Origin: Corylus avellana
Taxonomy: Eukaryota; Streptophyta; Magnoliopsida; Fagales; Betulaceae
Length of the DNA: 64,000 bases
Reading direction: 5' to 3'
Assembly (NCBI RefSeq): GCF_901000735.1
Contig: NC_081551.1
Coordinates: 16,706,545 to 16,770,544 of the forward strand
Shown here: positions 46,134-56,250 of the stretch, piece by piece
How positions within the stretch are numbered: position 1 is the stretch's first letter
How the letters are laid out: the number at the start of each line of letters is the position of its first letter
The notes under the pieces: generated by a model
The model's input: only the letters and a program-made list of their open reading frames with translations
Databases searched by the model: none
Told to the model about the DNA's origin: nothing
Made by a program: the position numbers and the translations under genes

Positions 46134-46330
46134 GAGCAAAGACTAATAATCCACAAGAATAATCCAAATCCAGACCACGTCTTCGTGCAAAACCCACAAC
46201 TCAAACCAAAAAGAAGATTAATTATTATCGCAACAAGAAGGCTCAAGAGCATTTGAAACCCCAACCAGTAGGGCAAAAAGGAGAAAGAAGAAGACGGAAT
46301 GGAAGCTTTGGGACTCAACGGATGTGCATG
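46134..46330 (-). promoter_or_regulatory. EBF 5' leader with upstream ORFs
   Basis: CT-rich leader of about 190 nt if transcription starts ~30 bp below the TATA box. It contains a minimal uORF (ATG near 46330, five codons with stop). It also has a second ATG at 46250-46252, 119 nt before the main ATG and in another frame, which reads through the main start and the splice junction and stays open into exon 2. Confidence 0.6.
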
Positions 46331-46356
46331 TATTTGTGTCCGCAACGGCAAAATGT

Positions 46357-46365
46357 TTTATATAT
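46357..46365 (-). promoter_or_regulatory. TATA box of the EBF gene
   Basis: TATATAAAA on the minus strand at the end of a short (TA)n run, about 225 bp upstream of the start codon. Confidence 0.65.
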
Positions 46366-46414
46366 ATATATTCGAAAAAGCGAAAGAATAGGTGTCACTC
46401 TCAGAGGCTCATTC

Positions 46415-46422
46415 AGGTACAT
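46415..46422 (-). promoter_or_regulatory. Candidate EIN3-binding site 1
   Basis: ATGTACCT on the minus strand, a perfect match to the EIN3/EIL consensus AYGWAYCT. It is followed by GAAT, as in the Arabidopsis ERF1 site. It lies about 50 bp upstream of the TATA box. Confidence 0.6.
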
Positions 46423-46450
46423 CGCTGCCTTTGTCAACATGCAAAATTCA

Positions 46451-46458
46451 ATGTATCT
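46451..46458 (+). promoter_or_regulatory. Candidate EIN3-binding site 2
   Basis: ATGTATCT on the plus strand, again a perfect AYGWAYCT match, in inverted orientation to site 1 and 28 bp away from it. The core is the same as that of the Arabidopsis ERF1 promoter element. Confidence 0.6.
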
Positions 46459-46599
46459 TTCTCCAAAACTGCTCATTCAGGCCACAGGTTCCAACCGCCA
46501 CCTCAGCATCTGCAGAGCCAGAAACCGGAAACCGGAAACTCCCTTTTTTGTATTTCTTGAATTTTCAGCTGACCTCGGTTTATGATTTTTTTTTTTTTT

Positions 46600-48384
46600 A
46601 GAAGAACAAAAATATTTAATGTAGAAGGTAATTAAGTCTATAATATAATTGCTGGTGCTGCGTGCATTTGCGCATAATTATAATTGGAAGGATACAGCTC
46701 TAATTTGGGGTCAACTTGGAACGAACTTTTTTTTAATTTTTTAATTTTACAAAATAACAAATTAAAAAAAATTCTTAAGCAATAATTTTTATTTTGGTCA
46801 TTCTTTTAATTGGTATTTTTTAAAAAAAAATAAAAATTGTATTTTTATTCATAACAATGACCAATTTTTTTAAAAAATGGTCATTATTACGAAGAAAAAT
46901 ATAATTTTTATTTTTTTTAAAAAAAATACCAAATGAAAGAATGACCAAAATAAAAATTTTTGTTTCAGAAACATTTTTTTTTTTTATTTTTTAAATTAAA
47001 AAATAAGAAAAAAGTTTCTAAAGTAAAATACAGCTTTTATTTTTTAAAAAAATATATCAAAAATAAGAATAACCAAAATAAAAATACCATAAATTAAAGA
47101 TTTATGGTATATTTGGTTAAGATAAATGATATAGGTATTTTTAAGTGCATAATTTCAAGTGTACATTTTGTGATGTGATAGTGAAAATTATCATTGAATT
47201 TAAAATATAATGGTAATTTTTACTCACGCATCAAGAAGTGTGTACTTCTAATTGTACATGCATATAGCATTTCTTTTTGGTTAAAAGCATCTGGTCAAGA
47301 CTCTAATAATCTTTGTAACTTTCTGAACACAGTTATATAAAACTCTACTAAATACTGTTTCACTTAATAAATATTCCCCAATATTTTACTCCTCCAAGAA
47401 AGAAAACAAAGAGGTCATTGTAGTGGATGAATGTATCATCATGAACATTCAATTGGTTTATTAGTATGATACATCAAATGCGGTCCCAATTTCTTGCGTT
47501 AAAAATTACATTGAACGATAAGAATCTAATATAAGATAGAGTAATGCTATAAATTATATTTGTATCTTACAACTATTTTACAATATTAGTGTAACAATCA
47601 CAATCAACTCTTAAATCGGTTCTTATTTAAAAAAATAATTTAAAAAAAAAAAAAAAAAAAAAAAACTAATTGTGACGTCAAATATAGCATATAATATTTA
47701 GTATTTTTTTTTTCTCTTCTTGTTTTGTTTTGTTGTTTAGAAAGACGGAAAGAACAAGTAAAATAGTTGGAAGTTTGGAAACATACATAAAATAAAACTA
47801 TTCGAAGAACCTAATTGTCACCACTAGAAAACAAAATATCATTATCGATCCTCATAATTTGAGATGAGATAAAGGGACAAGTTGAGAAGGTGTATACTTT
47901 TTGGAAGTTTTGGTTAATTGTATTTAGCCCACAACTCAAGGCTAAGTCTTCAGAAGAAGCCACGGGGTGCTTTTCTATGACAACTGTACCCAGCAACTAG
48001 TCATTTGTTTTTCCTCCTAATTTAACCTTATAAATAACTACTTTCTACGAGATTTGGGTTATAATTATAAACATTCTTGTCTTTGTCTAATCCTTTTTAT
48101 CTTTTTGGCTTATCGGATAAGGTTTCTCTACCACATTAATTCTCAAGGACCAAACAAAAGATATGACTTTTTGAAAAGAAGATGATGCCTAGTAATTGTA
48201 AAAAGAGAATTTCCATGCTTTTTTTTAAAAAAAAAGAAGATTATTGACACCTATTAAGCTTTAACTATAAGCATTTGTCTAATCACTTTCATGTGATAAG
48301 ATTCATGTAAATCATGGTGGTTATGGAAAGATTTTGCATTCCCACTATTGCTACTACAATTATTGCTAATGCTATTAGCAAATT
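46600..48384. other. AT-rich intergenic DNA
   Basis: No gene recognised. It contains a long foldback (46722-47022, listed separately) and a poly-A run near 47641-47665. Confidence 0.6.
46722..47022. mobile_element. Foldback / MITE-like hairpin
   Basis: Arms of about 140 bp are imperfect reverse complements. TTTTTATTTTGGTCATTCTTTT near 46786-46807 pairs with the run around 46935-46957, and the outer AACTTTTTTTT pairs with AAAAAAGTTT. The inner turn lies near 46865-46875 (TTTTTTTAAAAAA). No coding capacity and no clear target-site duplication. Confidence 0.72.
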
Positions 48385-49235
48385 TGGATTTAGTGCACCG
48401 GGTGCAATAGCTCTGATCTGAGCCACTCATTTAGAATGAAAAATCTAAACCACTACGATATAAGAGAAAAGAAAGAAAAAGTTGGCTTAGAATGAATGAG
48501 TGTGACGTACATCAGAATGGTTCAGCCACCCTCAATAATCACCTTGATAGTTTGCACGTCATTCACCTTTACTCATTTGTCAAAATGAGTGGTTCGATCA
48601 CCCTTAATAGGCACCCTAATAGCTTGTACGCCACTCACATGAATTATAACTCACCTTTTTCTTTTTCTTTTAAATTATTAGTTATAATGAGTCATTCATT
48701 TAAATCAAAACTTTTGCATCAGATCTCATTCAGTATACATATATCACTTGTCATTCCTTCAATAATGTATGAAATTTGATTAGAAAATCTAGCACACCGG
48801 GTGCAATAGCTCTAATCTAATCTACTCAGTTAGAATGAAAAATTCAAATGGCTACCATATATGATAGAAAAAAAACAAGTAGCATGTAAATACTAAAGTG
48901 GTTCGGTTACTTCTAATGACCACTCGAATGGCTTGCACGCCACTCATATTAAAGTGAGTCAACCGCCTCTAATAACCACTTTGATGACTTGCATGCCATT
49001 CGAATTTACTCATTTTGACAAATGAGTGATTTGGTCACTCTAAATATATAGGCATTTTCATGACTTGCATGTCACTCACATAAAATTTAACCCACCTTTT
49101 TCTTTTTATCTTTTTTATGTTGTCATAATCTGAATCATTCATTTAAATCAAAACTATTGCATCAGATCTCATTCAATATAAATATATCACCTGCCATTCC
49201 TTCAATAATGTATGAAATTTGATTAGAAAATAAGG
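48385..49235. repeat. ~405-bp tandem duplication
   Basis: Two diverged units, about 48385-48785 and 48790-49235. Both begin with CCGGGTGCAATAGCTCT and end with TCCTTCAATAATGTATGAAA. Within each unit, shorter phrases built on GGCTTGCACGCCACTCA recur. Confidence 0.85.
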
Positions 49236-50128
49236 ATAATTGTATCTTTTCATAGTACAACCATAGTTGTTCAATCGTAATCTCAAAGCTCTTTCAACTA
49301 ACCTCACTCGCTAATTAATTAATGGACCTGAAACACACATGGCTCCAACAGATTGCATCTTTTTATGAAGCAACATGGGTTATACAAGCATCTCGAGATG
49401 TTGAGAAAAATTTACACCTAACGAGTTTTACTAACAAGGCCATTTTTAGAGTTTCGGACCTTGGATTGGAGCAAGCTTAACGGCGTTGGAAAGCTAACTC
49501 AAAGATCTACAAAGTCATGTTTCACAAGAGTTTACTAATTCTAATGTTTACTAGGTCAAACGAACTGTCTAAAAGAAGTCCCGAAAGCCTCCATTCGCTA
49601 GGCCGTTTGAACCATGCTGCAAAGGGAGTAGTAGCTAAAATACTTAATTAAGTGTAAATGTTAATTTTAGCTATTATTTTTTTATATACACACTCCAATA
49701 AATTTTCTGTTCTATTCTTTATTTTATTTAGATATTATTTTCAAAGTTTTTTTTTAATAGCTTTCTTAAAGAAGAAGAAAAAGAAAGAATCAATATTTTA
49801 TTGATGTAGTATGATAGATAGAAATTAGTAATGGCTATTTATCGTAGCATAAAAAGTATTTTGCCTAGTCCATCAAAGGGGAAAAAAAAATGGCTAATTA
49901 AGCTGCTGGAGATGCTTAAGGGCATGTTTGGTACCCAAAAATATAATAGCTATTATGTTATTTGATTGCACCATTATTATTGAAAACAACAATTTTCAGG
50001 CTATTTCCTCTAAAAAATAATGAATAAATATTCCTCTAAAAAATGTAAAATAGCTATTTCTAACAAAATAAAAAAATAAAATAAAATAGAAGAGCTCTAA
50101 AAATGTTTCCCCCAAAAACCCACACTTT

Positions 50129-50175
<47 letters not shown>

Positions 50176-50364
50176 GAAACCCAAAAAATCCATTCCATGG
50201 GTGGTCGGTCAGCCATGGAGACAAATTCTATTTAATAAAAAGGAAAGACTTTTGGGAAATGTTTTATAGCAAAGTATTTTAGGAAATTTGATTGAAATAT
50301 AATTCAATTTCAGTTTTTTTTTTTAAAAAAAAAAAGAAAAAGAAAAAGAAAAAAATTAAATTCT

Positions 50365-50387
<23 letters not shown>
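49236..50387. other. AT-rich intergenic DNA with (AT)n
   Basis: No gene recognised. An (AT)n microsatellite spans about 50136-50171. A/G-rich homopurine runs (50325-50410) include a small direct repeat of GAAAAAGAAAAAGAAAAAAATT. Confidence 0.6.
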
Positions 50388-50396
<9 letters not shown>

Positions 50397-52548
50397 GAAA
50401 AAGAAAAAAATTAAATTCTTGTACGCATTGTCATCAAATGAATGCATAAAAAAGAATCATCCTTATTCCAGTGTGAACTCCATCCATGTATTTGGCTTAA
50501 AAGTTAAAAGTCCATGTAATTAAAGTCAACTGGTCGGAGTTTTGACCCTATGCACAGTGGTCAAAAATGGGTTTCCTCGCAGGAAGAGGAAGAGGAAGAA
50601 GCAGTGAACCAAACATATACGTTAGTAAAGGTTGACAGTGTACAAGAGTTGGCTGTGGGAGGGACCATGTCGTACATATATTAATATATGGTTCATTTCT
50701 TGAAGACAATTTGGGAGAGAGAGAGAGAGATGTACAATGAATTTGATCTATCATTTATTATTTATTTATATATAATGTGGGGTCCAAAATTGAAAGAGAA
50801 ACATAAACATAAAAAAGCCCAAAGTGTGGGTTAGAATCAGTGGATCATCTCTTTCAATATTAATTTGTTCAAACCTTCTTTTCGTGTGACACCTCAAATT
50901 GCTGACTCTTTCTCCCTCCCTTCTCCTCCAATACTTTTCTTGCTATTACATAGGATACGCACTTGCCATTGCTATGCTATAAGGATTAAGATGTTGTAAA
51001 TAACTTATATAATTTTGATGGGTTAGAAAGGGTAATGATATTCTTCACACTCATTTATCGTATTTATGTCGCAATGGACTGATGTTGTGTGTTTTAAGTA
51101 GTTTTTTGTGTCAGTTATTTAAAAACAAAAGAATAAAGAAAAGCTGCTTAAAACAAAATACAACAATTAGTGTGACATGTTTGTCATAAATTGTTACTCT
51201 GTTAAAAAAACATAAAAATGCACTTTCAAGATCTTTGATTGGTTGTTTCATGATAGTTTCCCAAAATATTACCATTTGCCTTCACGTTCAAAACACACAC
51301 ATTCCACGGTCTAAATTAATCCCTCGCATTAATTTGATCAGGAAAATGGAGTGCGAGAGAAATTCTGTTCTTGGTTGCCTGTTCACTTGTTGCAACACCC
51401 TTTCCACCAAAGTCGTTTTTGCACACCATTTTTATGTATAACCCATTCAATGCATGCATAACATATAGTTCATTACAAAATGGCAATGGCGGCTGCCCAC
51501 CGACTGTCATCAGCTTGCCATTAAATATTAGGACATAATTTTTCTCTAAATTTGGTTGAAAAAAATTCCTCTAACCTATTTTATAAAAATGACATGTGTC
51601 CTCTACACGTGAAAAACAAATGCTTTTTTTTTTTTTAATTGTTATGATAAAGTTGAAAGAAATTTTATTAAAAAAGAATGTGTTTTTCACTTGCTACTTA
51701 AAAAGCATATGTTTCTCACATGAAAAGTGACACATGTCATTTTTATAGAAGAAAACTCTGTCCTTAGTTACATATATTTCCCGCTTTTACACAATAAGCA
51801 TGACCTAGCCATATATCTCTTTGTATTTATTTTTTTAATTTTTTTAATTTTAATTTTTTTATCATGTTCATATGTGCAACCACTAATCAAAGCACAACTA
51901 CAAAAAAAAATAAATAAATAAAATATAAAAAAATAAAAAAATTGTAAGAGTGTCATACCAAATCTTGTAAGGACTAACATAGCAACGTCCCTATGAGTGT
52001 CTCATTATCCCTGACTCATTTGGTCACATCAGATTAAGCATCTCTAATTCATCTTGAGTCAAATATCTCATAACAAGGCTTAACCTCCACAAAACATGTT
52101 GTTCCCTTACAACATCCAAAAAGCTACATAACTTGCAGCATAGTGTACAAACACAATACGAATGTGTTATCAAATAGTCTTCCCTTTGCCCTCATGTCAG
52201 TTAGTTTCAGTCCAATCGCCTTTTTAGTAATGCTCTTTTAAATCGCATCATACATGATTATAGGTGTAATATCTTTGAATAATAATATAAAATAAATTGT
52301 ATCTAATCCGACTCAGTCAAATTTTATAAAATAATACTCGTAATTTAAAATATCCCAAACAATTTAAATATTTTAGCCCGAGTTGAACGTTTGATGCTTC
52401 TTTGGAATGTTCGAATAAAACCCTAAAACCCTTGATATAATAGTACACCGAGCATTTGAAGGTAGTACACCAAACGTTTAATAAAGCTTGAAAAGCTAAT
52501 TTAACCTACTAGTCACATCATTCAAACTTATACACTCCACCCACTCCT
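50388..52548. repeat. Duplicated segment, copy 1 (matches 61764-64000)
   Basis: Nearly identical to the contig after the second gap; scattered substitutions (for example 50971 C versus T at 62349) and microsatellite differences. It has no recognisable gene. Short open frames around 50548-50754 and 51235-51510 are not supported by any family match. Confidence 0.93.
51526..51770. mobile_element. Foldback MITE-like element
   Basis: Inverted repeat. TATAAAAATGACATGTGTC on the left arm (about 51581-51600) pairs with GACACATGTCATTTTTATA on the right arm (about 51729-51747). CACGTGAAAAACA pairs with its partner further in, and TAGGACATA.. pairs with ..GTCCTTA at the ends. The same element occurs in the second copy at 62904-63145. 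Confidence 0.78.
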
Positions 52549-52621
52549 ATAAATACACCATATTCACCCTTCATACACCATTTTTCACCCATGCACCTCA
52601 TCCACCTTTATACTCTTAAAC

Positions 52622-53187
52622 TTCACTTAACTCCCCTCAACTTTCATCACATTTGCAATCATCCCTCTAAACTTAAAAAAAAAATTGCAATTTAGTATAT
52701 CAAACTTTTAATTTTTTGCAATCTTATTCCCCTCATTAAGGTTTGAGGCTAAGTCAAACGGTCAAAAGATAAAATGACCCTCTTACCTCTAAAAACCTTA
52801 TAAAATTACAAAATCACATTAATTTGCTTTAAAGGAAAAAGAAAAAAAAAAAAAGTGATTGGTGACCCATGGCAAGGGATCACATTTTGACCCAACAGGG
52901 GCCACCTTGTGGCTCGTTGTGATTCAGAAGGTGACCCACAAGGCCACAACCCTAGGTTACCAGACCCCGTTGTGGGTCTGGTGACCCACGGGTCACAAAC
53001 AAGGCGGACCATACCTTTTTTTTTTAGAATAAGGATACTTTTAGAATTTCTGAAGTACTCTGTTAAGATTTAAACCCTAACTGAGGGTGAGATTTTGATG
53101 TATTAAATGATTAAATTGAGAGTTTTTTTTTTTTTAACTTTGAGTGATATTTGCAAATGTAATGAAAGTTTATGGAGGTTAAGTGAT
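52622..53187. mobile_element. Foldback MITE-like element with GC-rich centre
   Basis: The left end (CACTTAACTCCCCTCAACTT, from about 52624) pairs with the right end (AAGTTTATGGAGGTTAAGTG, to 53185). The arms are about 120-150 bp. The centre (52855-53020) is unusually GC-rich and full of short GGTGACCCAC-type palindromes. Confidence 0.75.
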
Positions 53188-53215
53188 TTTTTATTAAAAA
53201 AAAAAAAAAAGTGAG

Positions 53216-53667
53216 GAAAAAATATATTTTAGACTCCTAAACTATCACTCATTTTAAAATTATGCCTCAAAACTTTAAAAAGTGGTATCGACGCCCCCAC
53301 ATACTATCATCACGTGTCAATATATATATATATATATATATTATATATTTCAAAATACCCTTAAAGTTATTAAAAAATAAAATATATAAAAATAACAATT
53401 TGAAAAAAAAATTAAGTGGCTAATATCAAAGGGCCATTCCTTTTTGGCGTTTTCTTTTTTTTTTTTTTTGGTTTAATTTTCTTAATAATTTTTGTTTTGA
53501 ATGGTTATTTTTAATAACTTGAACTCGAAGGGTTTTTTGGAGAGAGAAATGAAAATTGTCTAATTTGATACGCGATGGTAGTATGAGAGGCTCCAATGTC
53601 ATTTTTTAAAGCTTGAAGGTTTAAATACAAAATAAATAATAATTCAAGGGATTCAAATATATTTTTC
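53216..53667. mobile_element. Foldback MITE-like element
   Basis: Left-arm text near 53220-53325 (AAATATATTTTAGACTCCT ... ACATACTATCATCACGTG) pairs imperfectly with the reverse complement of about 53565-53667. The centre holds a (TA)n run (53322-53346) and T/A-rich filler. Confidence 0.75.
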
Positions 53668-53671
53668 TGAA

Positions 53672-54131
53672 GGGAAAATTACAGTTTACCCTCCCAAAGT
53701 TGACAGCGTTTTTTAATTCGAACACCAAAGTTTCAATTTTTGCAATCCACTCTCTTAAAGTTTCAATTTTTTGCAATTTGACCAATTGTATCCAAAACTT
53801 TTCATATTGCCCCTAATTTTGTATTTTTTATAAAAAAAAATTGGGATGGCCGTAGTTATCCCTTTAGCCATCTGGCCATTTTTGCACACCTAAATTGATG
53901 GCCATTTTTGCACACCTAAATTTGTTTATATATATATATATAATAAAAATTATGGGCAATATGAAAATTTTAGAATAATATTAGTCGAATCGAAAAAAAA
54001 AAAAATTAAAAAAAATTAAAAAATTAAAATTAAAACTTTGTAAGAGTAGATTGCAAAAATTAAAACTTTGGTATTTAAATTAAAAAATACTATCAAGTTT
54101 AAGAGAATATACTGAAATTTTCACTTTTCCC
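53672..54131. mobile_element. Foldback MITE-like element
   Basis: The left end GGGAAAATTACAGTTTACCC pairs with the right end AATATACTGAAATTTTCACTTTTCCC. Inside, CACCAAAGTTTCAATTTTTG pairs with CAAAAATTAAAACTTTGGTA, and TTTTCATATTGCCC (near 53800) pairs with GGGCAATATGAAAA (near 53953). It abuts the preceding element. Confidence 0.78.
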
Positions 54132-55304
54132 AAAAAAGTAAAAAGAGAAGTCTAGAAAAAAAAAGTAAAAAGAGAAGTCTGGAAGATACGAGAAAAGAAT
54201 AATGGCTAAAGGGTAGATAGACAATGGGGTTGAAAATAATGGTTTAAAACTTAAAAAATATAAAATATTAAAAAAATAAAAATAAAAATAAAATAAAATA
54301 AAGAAAGGAGGTGGGGTGGGTTAAAAGTGTGCATGGTTTAATAATGGTGAGGTTGAGGGTGCATTGAATATGAGTTGGGTTGGCCTTGCGAGGATGGAGG
54401 TCCTATGGCTTGTAGAGGCATGGGCACAAGTTATGATTGGCTACTCAGAAAGTGGGTAGGATTATTAGGAATAATGCAAGGGAGGGCTAGAATCATTGGA
54501 TCTACCTATCAACCCTCTCTCCCCACACCTTCCTACTTTTCTTGGGGTCTGTATCTTAACACTTTGTACAATTAGAAGAAACTACCTTTCTTTGAATTTT
54601 CAATATGATTCGTAGCATATATCCATCCACTCACAAATTACGCGGCAATATATATAGTAAAAGTAGACTAAATCAATATTCGCATTCCACCCCATTCTAA
54701 TAAAGATTATTATTTTTTAATAAAGATTAATTCAAAGAATGATAGACATTTTTACATCCATTGTGTAATATATATATATATATATATATATATAATAGAG
54801 AAATATGTGTTTCTCTATTATGTCATCTCAATTGTATAACCGTCATATAATAATTTATTAAAATGAAATAAAATAATACTCCTCTAACAAATTACTTTAT
54901 CCACCAAGTCACTGGTGTGGACGTAAGCATAATAAGGACAAGAGAGAGAGGGGGGATTCATCATCCATCATCCATTTGAGACATTTACTAGTCCAGATTC
55001 AGGATTAGTGTTTGGTCTTCTTCAATGACTTGGTTGCATTCTCAAATATTATTATATATTTACCGTCCATCTAAGAATTGCCTGGAAAAACCAACCTTGT
55101 CATCGCTAGCTTAATATTTGTTTTTTTTTAATGGAATACAAACATAAATCATCTTCATTTCTTGGAACATTCATTGTATGGGGATGTTTCTCTGCACTGC
55201 ATCTGCATGTATAATATCTTTTATTTTACCTTCTCAAACTAATGCAATATTTCGGAGATCTTGATTTTCTTTCCTTTTTTATTTTTATTTTTTTAAAAAA
55301 AAAA
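54132..55304. other. AT-rich intergenic DNA
   Basis: No gene recognised. It contains an (AT)n run at about 54769-54794 and an AG-rich run near 54941. Confidence 0.6.
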
Positions 55305-55752
55305 TAGAGATAATTATCTTTTGCTCCCATGTGACATTTTTTCCTTATGAACTATTAACTATGATACCTGACCCCATCAAACTATCAAAAAAGCCCTATT
55401 TCATTAGTCAAATGGGTTAAAATTGACGGTCAACGGTCATGTGCAAGTCCTGTGCCATTAAAAAAACAAAATTTTCACTTTTGCCCTCACTTCAGACCAA
55501 CAAAATGATGATGATACCCTCTAAACATATTAACTTTATTTGTTTCAAGTGAGGGCAAAAGTGAAAAAAAAATTAAAATGACACATGACTTGCACATGAC
55601 CGTTAACTGTCAATTTTAACCTTTTTGACTGACGAAATGAGACTTTTTGTCATAAGATGGTAATTTGATGGGGTAAGGTGTCATAGTTGGTAATTCATGA
55701 GGGAAAAGTGTCAAGACGCTGTAGTTCATGGGGGCAAATGGTATTTACCCAA
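55305..55752. mobile_element. Foldback element with ~200-bp arms
   Basis: The left arm (to about 55490) and right arm (from about 55547) are strongly complementary. TTTTCACTTTTGCCCTCACTT pairs with AAGTGAGGGCAAAAGTGAAAA, AACGGTCATGTGCAAGTC pairs with GACTTGCACATGACCGTT, and TTTGCTCCCATG at one end pairs with CATGGGGGCAAA at the other. Long terminal inverted repeats with a ~55-bp centre suggest a Mutator-type or foldback MITE; the family is not certain. Confidence 0.85.
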
Positions 55753-55775
55753 AAAAATAAATAAATTTTTTACTA

Positions 55776-56250
55776 TTTTTTTTTTTTTTTAGAGAAAATC
55801 AATCTGATTTCATTAATAGTGGTCAAGAGCATAAAAGCTCTTACAATCATAGAACATACAGTTCTGCAAGATCATAGCCGAAGATAAAAAATTACATGTA
55901 AAAAAATCGAAAACATAACAGATCTTACAATGAAAAACCAATCTATGACGTCAAACATCCGCTATCCCAACCCGATCTTTAGATTATAGAGGAGATCTGC
56001 TAACACAGACTCCTTCCGGGAGCACAAGAAGTCATTTCTCAAGTATGAGCAAAATATTCACACCCAAACCATTCTCCTCTCGACTCAAAAGCCAGAAGCA
56101 TTATTCACGTTCTCAGCCCAACGGCTAGGACCATAAAATAAAAACAACGACGACAAACAAACAACAACAACAACAACAACAAAAAACAAAAACAAAAACA
56201 AAAACCCCTACAAGCAGCAGTGGAGAAGTACAGCATCGTAGACATCCCTT
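55776..56250 (-). mobile_element. LINE-like 3' end with poly(A) tail
   Basis: On the minus strand the stretch ends in CTATTAATGAAATCAGATTG, then TTTTCTCT and a poly-A run (the T run at 55779-55792). This arrangement is typical of 5'-truncated plant LINE copies. Upstream is a (TTG)n and (TTTTTG)n tract. No RT coding sequence is kept and no target-site duplication was identified. Confidence 0.45.

Noticed and set aside
49915..50260. Possible MITE starting GGGCATGTTTGGTACCC
   Set aside because: The start looks like a MITE end, but no matching inverted terminus was found nearby.
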